Source: Ottelia alismoides
Lineage: Eukaryota > Streptophyta > Magnoliopsida > Alismatales > Hydrocharitaceae
Length of the DNA: 64,000 bases
NCBI GenBank assembly: GCA_037367405.1
Contig: JAZKJV010006053.1
Span: 336,454 to 400,453, forward strand
Direction: 5' to 3'
Below are positions 11,256 through 23,200 of this stretch, one piece after another (the first letter of the stretch is position 1; each line of letters starts with the position of its first letter). The position numbers were made by a program, and so were the translations under genes. Under the pieces are notes generated by a model, which made no database searches, had not been told where the DNA came from, and worked only from the letters and a program-made list of their open reading frames with translations.

Positions 11256-14200
11256 ATGAGCGTAGTGTCGGATTCTCCGCTCGATTCATCTAGCAGCAGT
11301 GGTGATTTTGCCACCTTGCTCGAGGAGGAGTTGGAAGTTTCTTCAAGTAGCAGTTTGCTTGATGAAGAAAGTGATTGTGTAAAGGATGATGGGGATGATG
11401 GGGATCTTAACGATTCAGGAAGGTGTGCTATAAGCTCTTGAAACATGACATCATTCATCTTCACTTCAGTGCTGAAAGATTATTCGATGGTGTTTCCAGG
11501 GAATGTTTAAATCTATAGCAACATTTCACATTCCTATTCATCACTTAGAATCATCTTAAACCAGTAAAATAATTTTTTCTGACTTATAAATTGAATCCTC
11601 TTTGAAAGAATTCCAAGTACCTATGGAGGCAGTACTTATTTTCCCGCATTCTCAAAGATCTGTACTTTATGTATTATCACTACAGTCATTAACATGTTAA
11701 GCTCATATATATATATATTTATAATTTATACGCGAAAGGAATGTGTCTTTTGTCATATTGACTTTATGCAGAAAGCATGCCCATTTTTTAATTGGAAAAA
11801 TTGAATTTATTGTTGTACCATGGACTTATTTCGGCCCAAAACCTATGGCCATGCATATATTTGTTCGGAGCCAGAGAACCAAGCGATCCCACACTATGTG
11901 GGAAAATGCTTGGTGGTAGGTTTTGGAAACAGTGAACATTTAATTTGTACATTGCTTCATGAGGATTGCAATCTTCTTATAAAAAATTGCAGGAGGAAAA
12001 GACACAAAATACATGGTGACGAGGAAAGACTTTCGCAGCCAATGCCAGGTAAATTTAATAGAAATTGCATTAGTGCTAGAGTATGTATCTCTGTAATATC
12101 CTTGAAGTTAATGGACCTCAAGATCCTAATCCAATAAGTGATATGACAAAGAGAACCAAGAAAAGTAATCTACCTAATCAATTAGAATTAGAATGGGATA
12201 TTCGAAATTTAGAATGACTAAAGCACATTATTTTAAAAAATATTTTTGAACCAATTAGATAAATACAGGATAGATTAGGATAGGTGTTATGAAAAGCATT
12301 CTATTACTCCACTTGCACACACAACCTAAAATTAATATATGCCCATGGAAAAACTCTTTCATTTGATCAAAGGTAGAATTGTAGAAAAGTGTCCGTCAAA
12401 TGAACTACAATGGATGAACACACACATACACTTAAAGAAACACACACACACACACTGATATGCATACATACACAAAGATATGCAGACACACATATGACTA
12501 AGGAGAATAGATGCCCTTGACATATCTTAACTCTTCTCGTCAAGATAAAGAATAAAGATCCATCATGCTAAACTTGAAATTGCATCTCTGAAAGTATGTT
12601 TTGGGAAGTGACTTGGTGAAGACGCCATCTATCTATTATGCTCAGCTTGGAATTGTATCTTCCAAAGATTGTTGTGAGAAGTGGCTTGATAAAATGCCAT
12701 GATTTATAGAGGTGACATGATATGCAGTCACTTATTTTTTGTATCATATCCTTAGTATAGTAACCCATCAATGGTCTGGTGGTAGTGCAATGTGCTCATC
12801 ATCCAAAAGACCAGGGTTCAAATCCCTCCTTGAGGGGGTTGCGTTAGGTAGCCGACAACTAGCGTAAAAAATAGTCGGATCTTTCAACATGGATTTGAGC
12901 AAGAATCCATGTGGCCGACCCTACTTAAAATGGGTGAAGGCTTCGCCATTTTTTATATCCTTAGTATAGTAGCCACCAACCTATGATCCTCTACATGTTT
13001 GGTTATTTCTTTGAAGGCATAATTAGTGGCCATAAGAAATGTTGCTTGATTATCACATCTCATTGCATTGGAAAAGGTACATCTACATGAAGATCATTCA
13101 TGACTGATTTGGCCCATATAAAGCCAATGCTTGCGTCATAGATTTGTATTATGGCTTTACATTGGATCAGGCAACAATTGTCTCCTCTTTGCTTAGTCAA
13201 GTGGTTAGTATCCCTCCAATAAAAATACAAAAGCTAGTGGTGGACCATTTTCGTGAGTTATGCTAATAATGGACCATTTTCGTGGGGGTGACCTCCCCTC
13301 CAATTAACAACTGCTTTTCCACGTTGCGACGAGCAAAGGGAAAAAATAAAATTTTGATTCATTTACTTATTGTGGATGCGAGATGGTTCATGGTGACTAG
13401 GAGGTTGGTAGAGTTCCATTGGACCATTTGCATCAATTGAGTTTAGTTGCTTAAAAGCCATGGGTAGTGGGTGGAGACGCTAGGTACCCGTGCCACCAAG
13501 CATCATCAAGAGCAAGCGGAAAGCTTGATTTGGGGGTTTGGGATGGTTGAGCTTTAGACTGTAATGCTTGAGATGAATGCAAATGGGTCTTGTTTGTATG
13601 TATTCTTGGTTTGTGACCTTTTGTAGTGTGGGATGGTGTCATGGAGCTGATTGAAGATAAATTGTGGGGAACACTGGTTTTGATAAGGTGATCAATGCGC
13701 TCATGTTTTTGTTCTAAATAGGTCTCTGACATGGTGAAGGATTTCGTGCCCTTTGTGTTGTCTAATGACATTTCCCTCATTCAATTTTGCAATAGTCGAC
13801 TGATTATACCACAGTCGGTCCGACTATGAGGTACGAGGGAGGGGGAGTATCTTGACTGAATAAACATGATTCAACTATTCGACCGACTGGTCGACTATTT
13901 GGCGTACTGGTGACTGATTGCTGGATTTTTTTATTTTTAATTCTCAAGGGCTACCATTTATCATGGTATCACCATAAATATCAAAATTATATATCTATAT
14001 ATCTTGTCGATTAGTACTTTTATCTTGAATTTTTGTTAATTGATGACCATATATGTATATAAATACAGAAATACATGTATTAAAAATAATTTTTATATTT
14101 AAAATAATAAAAAAAATACAAAAGCGAATAATTTCGAATAGTCGCTCGAGTACCGATTATTCTCTATTCAGTGACCCATTTGACTGAATACCGAATATCG

Positions 14201-17200
14201 ACTTTTGCAATACTGCTCTCATTTGTGATGGTGCTCACCAAAATGTTCTGCTTGGATATGAACAATATTGCATCTATGGTGCATACAATAGTTATTTTGG
14301 ACAGGTGGGTGATGGATAGTCTTGTGATTGCTACTAAGGTGGTAGCTGATGATTGGATGTGTTGGCAGGTTAATGGCATGATCTGAAAAGTTTTTTTAAT
14401 GCATTGAGTGGATTGTCTTTTTCCAAGTAGAACTCACTTGTTATGAAAGGTTTCGCGGACACCTGGATTGCGTAGATGAAGAGAATGATCACTGCCAAAT
14501 CATATCTGATTTTGGTGAAGGGACATACAGAGCATGATATTTCAACACCAAATGGACATCAAGTAGGGGTGCCTCATTGTGCCTCTTCTTTTCATAATTG
14601 TGGCAGATGCGTTGGCGGTTATTGTTGGTCATGTATTTCAACAGGATATGAACTCTACTTGTTCTCTGCATTAAGGTTCAACTTTGAGTCCATTCCTTTT
14701 TACATCGATTACGGACAAGTTGACAAGTCACATTCATGATGATATACCTTGGTGTATGTTTTTCGTTGATGATTTTGTGTTGATTGATGAGACTTGATGA
14801 GATTAGAGATGGAGTCAATGAGAAGCTTGAGGTTTGGAGACATGCATTGGAGACTAAAGGATTTCGTATAAGTAAAGTTAAAATTGAATATATGGAGTGT
14901 ACTTTTGATGGAAGCAATGGTGAATGAATCGGGGTGAAGATTGGGGACGATAACATTCAGACGAGAGATTCTTTTAGATTCTTGGGATCTATTTTGCAAC
15001 ATGATAGAGAAATTGATGGAGATGTTACTAATACAATAAATGCAGGTTGGCTAAAGTGAGATGAGCTTCTATTGCTCTATGCGATTAGAAAATTCCTTAG
15101 AAAATTAAAGGAAAGTTTTATAAAGCAGCCGTGAACCTACTATGCTCTATGTATCTGAATATTGGCCTGTGAACCATAGACATGTGCAAAGAATGGCAGT
15201 GGCAGAAATAAAAATGCTAAGGTGGATGCGTGGACACACACACACGTACGTAAAGATCAGATTCAGAATGACACAATCGGAAGGAAAGTTGGTGTAGCTC
15301 CGATCGAGGATAAGATGCGAGAAATCTGCTTAAGGTGGTTTGACCATTTGCAAAGGAGGTCGACTGATGCTCCAATTAGGAGATGTGCGTTTTGAGATGT
15401 TGAGCCAGCTAAGAGAGGGCGAGGAAGACCCAAGAAGTGTTGGAATGAGACTATATGAAGGGATCTTAGTTTTTTGAATCTAAGTCCGAGACTAACCCAA
15501 GATAGATCTGAATGGAGGCAAAGAATCCATGTAGTTGACCCTACTTAATGTGGGAAAAGGTTTTGTTGTTGTTGTGATATCTTAATCACATTTCTCTAGT
15601 ATGCAGATGGCACTATCTTCTTTAGCGAGGGGTATGTGGCGGGGACAAGAGGGATCTCTATGGTCCTTGAGATTTTTTGGAATCTGTCTGCTTTTTTATT
15701 AACTGTGTGAAATCAACTTTCATTCCTTTTGGTCTTTGAAGTTGAAGTTAGACTAGTGTGCGCCGGTCCTTGCTACCCCCTGGCAATTGCCTTTGTTCAA
15801 TATGGATCTCCCCTTGTATGGGAGGCTTCTGCATGTGGTTTGGCTTCCTTTCGTGGAGAAGTTGGAGTGTAAGTTATCTTGTTCGAAGGCCATTTGTTTG
15901 ATCGTGGTAGACATCTTGTGCTTCTGAAGGCAGTTTTCTCTACGATTCATGTGCCTTTCATTGCCATCAAGGTTCTTTTGGTCGGTATACGTTCCTCCTT
16001 GCGGTGGTAAAGAGGAGATTCTTCTAGACTAGCTCAATATGGGAGAGTCGTGGTATTCCTTTCATGGATCAAGAGTTTGTGCAACCCATAAACAACATGG
16101 GGTTAGGAGTTTTGCGGCTTGAAGAGAGGAACAAGGCCCTCCTTGCAAAGTGGATGGTCAGACTAAAGGAAGGAAGATGGTTTACTTTGCAGATTGGCCA
16201 GAGGTATTTATGAAATCTCATTGCATATTTCTATTCAGCCTTGCTTGACCCTTCACCTACGTCCTTCTCGAAGGGTGTTTGCACCATTCTTCTAGAGTTG
16301 CATGTTAAGATGCAGTATGTATTGGGGGATGTTAGATTTTTTAGGTTTTGTACAAATGACTGGATTAATGATGATTTTCTATACCATTGCTTTTCGAGGT
16401 TTTTCGTTTTGACATTTGACACAGACATGACTGTTATGGAGGCATGGGCAGATGAGGCATGGTGCCCCACTTTTCTTCAAGGTTTCTTTTGAGCAAAAAC
16501 TATAGAACTTTTTGAAGATGACAGATGAGCACGAATCCGTTGAGTTCCCTCCAGTAATAATGGTCATTAACGCTGGAAGAATGAAGATTTCTCGGTCAAG
16601 AAGTGCCATGGGTCCCATCTATCCCACAGTGTTTGATCCGGTGACCTGAAGTGTGATTGCAAGTCGATTTGGAGTTTTAAAGTGCCTCTAAGAGTGAATG
16701 TTCCTTTGATTATTAAGACACTGACGACTTATAACGAAGACTCACGTGGTAAAGTTTCCATGTTACAGATGTAGCTTGCTCGTTATGTGACGATAATCCT
16801 TAAGATATCGAACATTTATTCTTTGCTTGTGACGGGGCTAGGAGGGTTTGGAAGGATGCTTCTATTGGGCGATTCAATATATTGTCTTTGGAACTTTTTG
16901 GACTTCCCTCTGCTCGGTTTTGACCGTTTGTGGAACATGTGAAACCTATCGTCTGTGTAGGCCATTTGGTTGGCTCGTAATGGAGGAGCCATTTGGTTGG
17001 CTCGAAATGCCAAGGTTCTCGTCGAGTCTTGGATTTTGTAAGGTGGACTGTTTCTCTTGTAGATATATCTCAGGTTGGCACCATTTATGGTGCACACCAT
17101 TCTATTAAAAAAGAAGCTAATGGTGGACTTTTTATCCTTAAGACAACTTGCTTAATAATTATCAATATAAACCATGACATCCTGAGGATTCCCTTTGAGA

Positions 17201-20200
17201 AAGAGAAGTCCCTTCTCTGTTGTAGCCTTGAGGTACCTGAGGATCATCAGGGGCATCTCATTGGACCTTAGGCTTGTCTAAAAATTGAGACTGATCTGGT
17301 GTCCTGCAAGACTAATAATGTAGAGTGGCCTCTATACTCCTTGTATCAATATCCTCAGTGTCATCATCACAAGGTCGAATGTTGTGATCTATGGGGATAA
17401 TGGTACGCGATATCCCGACATTCTGGTCTTTTATAGAAGATTTGACGTACTTTCGGTGACACATGATAAGTCCTTCATAGTTCCTAGCAAACTTTATACT
17501 TATGAACTAACGCAAATAGAGACCTATGGTCTTTTATATAGTACATATCATTGGGACAGCTACACAGAGAACCAAAACAAGAAACAAAATAGAAATGTTC
17601 CCTCATGCTACAATATAAATCACAACAGTGGTTTTTAGGTAGTTATTCTCTAAAAATTGTTCCATGTAATGTATGATATTTGCTAGGGGCATGTATATGC
17701 TTATGGTTTTTGACAGCGTTTACATATTTTCCTGGAATCTTCCGAGAATACATATAAATTTTCTGTTTTTGTAAAGGTTTTCTTTCTTGTTCAAGTAATT
17801 GTATATTGTTTTTCCTTGGTTTAGACATCCTTTTTATGTTTATTTTATTATTACCATTTTCTGTAGAAATTGGGAAGAAACTTGATATATTACCAGTAGT
17901 GTGTCCTCCTCATCCAGGCTACTTCAGAGGGTTGTGCATTAGATGCGCAACACAGATTGATGAAGGTGAGGGATCAGGGGTAGCACTGGGTTATATCCAT
18001 AAGGTAAATAGCTGTATCCGAAACTGTTACGTTTGCTGTACCTGCCATTCTTTTGTAAAAAATTCAGCATGCATATTTCAAATTGTACTTGGTAGGGATT
18101 TTTGTAGTTGCGTGATTTGCAATACAGTGTAATGACTGTTTTAATATGATAAATGCCTTGTAGATGAAAGGCCTAGCAGCACGCAACAACAACAAAGCCT
18201 TTTCCCACACATTAAGTAGGGTCAGCTACATGGATTCTTTGCCTCCATTCAGATCTATCTTGGGTCATTCTCGGGCTTAGATCCAAAAAAACTAAGATCC
18301 TTTCGGATAGTCTCATTCCAACACTTCTTGGGCCTTTCTCGCCTTCTCTTAGTCGGCTCAACATCCCAAAACTCAAATCTCCTAATTGTGCATCAACCGA
18401 TCTCATTTGCAAATGGTCAAACCACATTAAGCAGTTTTCTCGCATCTTATCCTCAATCGGAGTTCCACAAACTTTCCTTTTGATTGCATCATTGCGAATC
18501 CGATCTTTACGTGTATGTATACACATCCACCTTAACATTTTTATTTCTGCTACTGCCATTCTCTGCATATGTCTGTGGTTCACAGGCCAACATTCAGATT
18601 CATAGAGCATACAAGTCTCACGGTTGCTTTGTAAAACTTTCCTTTGATTTTCAAAGGAATGTTCTTATCACATAGAACAATTGAGACTCCCCTCCACTTT
18701 AGATAGCCTGCATTTATTCTATGAGTAACGTCTCCATCAATTTTCCCATCATGTTACAAAATAGATCCGAAGTATCTAAAAGAATCTTTCTTCTAAATGT
18801 TATAGTCATCAATCTTCACCTTGATTCTTTCACCATTGTTTCCATTAAAAGTGTAATCCTCATATTTAGTCTTAGCCCTACTTATACGAGATCCTTTAGT
18901 CTCTAATGCATGTCTTCGGGCCTCAAGCTTCTCATTTACTCCATCTCCACTCATCAATCAACACGATATCATCAATGAATAACATACACCAATGTATCTC
19001 ATCCTGAATGTGACTTATCAACTCGTCCATAATCAAAGTAAAAATGAATGGACTTAAAGCTGAACTTTGATGCAGATCAATGTTGATGTCAAAATAGTCA
19101 GTCTTACCAGACATGATCCTTACACAAGATGAAGTCCTATTATACATATTGTAGAGATATATCTATGTTCTATGTACCTTTTTCTTTATTTTATTTCTTT
19201 TTGTCCGCCTTATGTAATTAACCCATAGGTCTCTCTATATAAGAGAGCCCAGGGTTCCCAGGAATAAAATACTATTCTATTTTTTCCAACATGATATTAG
19301 AGTCACGGTCCTAGACCGAAGCTCCGTACCTAACCCTAACCCACACCCACTGCCCCTCTCTCTCCTTCAGACGCTGTTGTCGGTCCGGCTCCCCTCTCAG
19401 CCGTCGACCTTCGTTGCCGTCGAACCGCACCCACCACCCGAGCCAGTCTCTCTATCTCTCGTTGTCAGCCTCCTGCTGCCTTCTGTCTACGTCCCTCTCT
19501 GCTTATATCGAGGTCCATTTGGGTTGATGGATTTGAGTACATAAGTCTACATATGCATTCAGATCCACACATGTCTATGTAGACATTCACACGTTGGTCT
19601 ACAAAACCCTAGTGATTTTCATCTAGCGATATGTCAGAAAACAAAGTCGAGGTACCCGCCACAGGCGATTTCAGAGGTCCAGCACCTATTGTCAAGATGG
19701 ACGAGATGAACTATGAGCTATGGATTATGCAGTTCATGAGCCTTATGAAGTCTAATGGTAAGAAGCATATTCTTACTGAGGAGGAACCAATGGAGAAAAC
19801 TGGGGTTAACACCTCGTAGGAGGCGGATGATGCATACGCCAAAGTTTGTCTTTCAGGTACATCGACGATAGAGATCGCCAATGATGTGTTACATCAACCC
19901 ACTGCTAAGGCAATGTAGGATATCCTCGCAGCAACTTATTCTCAAAAGAGGAATAAGATCAAGATCCTCCAACTCCAGCATGATATCTTTACTATCAAGC
20001 AGAACTGACAAACTCTTCATTCGGTGTATACATCCTTGCGTGGGATGTTTGAGAAGCTTCGCAGCTTCATGCTCTCACGGCTACTCCAGAGCAATTCTAC
20101 CATGGTTGGTGTATTCCCAGCAATCCTCGATCTTGAATATGATGCTGCTCGTTCCCAGATTCTTGCGGATGCTACTATCCCTCCCATGGAGGAAGCTTTC

Positions 20201-23200
20201 CACATGCTTAGCAAGATTACTATCCCGTCCATTGCTACTAACCAGACTTCTTCGGTAATGGCAGCCTCTCAGGGCAGAGGAGGCTCTTCTTCTTTTCATG
20301 GACATGGACTTCATGGTAAAGGAGACCTCATTCGTCAGCCCTGCACCTACTGTCATCATCCATGTCATACAGAGGATACATGCTACTCCAAGCATGGTTT
20401 TTCGGCATCAACCCGAGTAGAGGAGCAGGTTGAGTCTCCGGCTGCTCCTACTTCAGATAAGAGATTTGATGACCTCGTAGCCAAACTGAGGGATATCATG
20501 GCTCCTGCTTCTTCAACATCTCCAGGAGGCCACTCAGATGTAGCAGCTTTCGTCTTTGCTAGTACTTCTACTACGTCTAGCACCTCAGGTAGTACTTATG
20601 ATTTTACATCTTGTCATGGATTTGAGATTACAGAGTGGATTATGGACTTCGGGGAGGCACATCATTTATGTGGAGACAGAGATCAACTTGCAACATATAG
20701 ACAGGTTCCTCCAGAGAGAACCGTTGTGATAGCCGATGGGACTGATTCCCCGGTCACAAGACATGGGGAGATCAGTTTGTCGCCTTCGATGCGTCTACAG
20801 AATGTGTTACATGCTCTTGATTTTTCTATGAATGTGTTATCTATTAATCAGATTACGAAGGATTTGCATTGCCAGGCTATTTTTGACCCATCGTCTCTTG
20901 TTTTTCAGGACATTCTTACGGGCAGGGTGATTGTCTATAGTCGTGAGCAAGGTGGTCTCTATCGTCTGGTCTGAACTCCTATGCAAGCCTATCCTCTCAT
21001 TCAACAGGACTAGTCTCTTCTTTCACTTGGCACCTACGTTTTGGCCACCTCCCTCTCTAGAAGTTGTGTCATCTTTTGCCACAGATTTCACCGGTCCATC
21101 CTTTTAGTGCGAGGCGTGTCAGCTGGGAAAGAATCATCGTTATGCTTTTCCTAGTTGTCAGAATCAGAGCAACAACTCTCTTTTTGAGCTATTTTATGTT
21201 GATATTTGGGGTCCAAGTCGTGTTCCTGTTCACCAGGGACACAAGTTTTACCTTGTTGTTGTTGATGATTTTTCTCGTTCGCCATGGGTCTTATTATTGA
21301 AGAATAAATCTGCAGCAGGGGATGTGATCAAAACCTTTATCAATGAACTGCAGAATGTTTTTTCTTCCTTGGTGAAATTTGTGAGAATTGATAATGCTTT
21401 GGAATTCTGTACACGTACTCTATCACATTTCTTTTCATCCTGTGGTATTATTCATCAAACAACATGTGCTTTCACTTCTCAGCAGAATGGTATTGTAGAG
21501 AGAAAGCATTGCCATTTACTTGATGTCACTCAGACTCTTCTCATTCAGAGTCGTGCCCCATATTTGTTTTGCGGTGATGCAGTTCTTACGACATGTTATC
21601 TGGTGAATCGCATGCCCTCATATGTCTTGGGTAAGAAAATTCCTTTCTCCATAGCTTTCTCTGAGAAAGAGTTGTTCTCACTTGCTCATATTTTTGGCTC
21701 AGTTGCATTCGTCCACCAGTTGGCTTCGGGTCTTGATAAGCTCTCTCCTAGAGCTGTCAAATGTGTGTCTGTTGGTTACTCCCGGACTCAGAAGAGATAT
21801 CGGTGCTATGACCCATTGCGCAAGAGATATTATATTAGCACCGATGTCATATTTTTTGAGTTTGTGATGTATTCCTCCCCTACAGGTGATAAGTTGGCTT
21901 CATCAGACTCTGATGGTGTGGTTTACATGCCACCTCCTCCTACGAGTCCGTCGCCTTTTCCACCTGTGTCTGTTGTTCCGCCAGTACCACCACCATCATC
22001 ACCTCCACCTCCACCTCCTACACAGTCGCATGTGCCCATTGTTCCACCATTACCAAAGTTCTAGACCTGTCAGCCTGCATATGCTCATGATCATCGCTCA
22101 TCATCCAACACGTCTCAGGTTTGTTTTGATAACAATGTCTATAACGATGGTTCTGGAGATGTATCTGTTTAGGAATCATTGAAGGAGATTGGCCCACGGA
22201 TGGAGGAGGTTCATGATGACTTGGATATATCCATTGCAGTTCGGAAGCAAAAGCATAACCGTACTTCATATCCCCTTGCTTCCCAGGTGCCCTTTCATCA
22301 TCTGACAGGGGAATTACAGAGATTTACAATTGCTCTATCTGCTGTAGAAATTCTACGGAATTATCAGGAGGCCTTGTAGGATAGTCGCTGGCGTCTAGCT
22401 ATGGAGGAAGAGATGGCTGCTCTACAATCGCGTGGTACCTAGAGTTTGGTATCTGTTCCTCCCGAGGCTTTTGTTGTCAGTTGCAAATGGGTGTTTACTG
22501 TTAAACATCATGCATATGAGTCTTGATCGCTTCAAGGCAAGATTGGTGGCACGCGGATTTACTCAGACTTATGGAGTGGATTATCTTGACACGTTCTCTC
22601 ATGTTGCTTGTCACTCAACTCTACATGTCCTTTCAGTTGTTGTGATATGTGATTGACCTTTGTATCAGCTAGATGTTAAAAATGCATTTTTGTATAGAGA
22701 TCTCTAGGAAGAAGTCTTCATGCAACAACTTCTAGGGTTTGCTGCTGAGGGGGAGTGTCACCAGGTTTATAGACTTCATAAAGAAATATATGTTAGACTT
22801 CATAAAGCAATATGTGGCCTTAAGCAGGGCCCGAGGGCATGGTTTCAGAAGCTCTCGGATTTGATTGAAAAGTAGGGGTTTAAGAGGTCAAATGCAGATC
22901 ATTCATTGTTTATGCAGAGAACACCCAGAGGTATTGTTGCTATCATGGTATATGTTGATGATATACTTTTTACAGACAATGATGTGCAAGTGATAAAGAA
23001 GGCCAAAGAATTTATGGGTCGTCGGTTTGTTACTAACGATCTTGGAACCTTAAGGTATTTCTTAGGGTTAGAGTTTGCTAGGAATGCACATGATCTTGTG
23101 ATGACCCAAAGAAAGTATGTTACATACATGCTTGTTGAAACAAGCATGATTTGGCGTCGACCCTTTACTACTCCTATGGATCCTAGAATGAAGTTATATG

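Larger units (their letters stand above)
13231..17128 (+). mobile_element. L1-clade LINE in intron 2, 5' truncated, with 15-bp target duplication
   Basis: Direct repeats aagctagtggtggac (13,231-13,245) and aagctaatggtggac (17,114-17,128) flank it, and a short A-rich tail (taaaaaag) precedes the right copy. The repeats lie in the copia RNase H coding sequence, so that element was the target. Inside are RT blocks around 13,741-14,640 (…[23 protein letters not shown]), YADGT at 15,599-15,613 (YADD with the second Asp replaced), an NKALLAKW block at about 16,130, and a zinc-knuckle-like part near 16,770-17,030 ([15 protein letters not shown]). Two later insertions interrupt it (13,795-14,202 and 14,650-15,575). 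Decayed and non-functional. Confidence 0.75.

Noticed and set aside
11207..11464. Minus-strand serine-rich frame over CPL4 exon 1
   Set aside because: It is the antisense shadow of the Ser/Asp/Glu-rich first exon.
12776..12850. A tRNA gene
   Set aside because: Box A and B are present but no complete cloverleaf or acceptor stem is seen, and target duplications show a SINE.
13451..13780. Minus-strand 109-codon frame in intron 2
   Set aside because: It lies antisense inside the L1 fragment and shows no domain.
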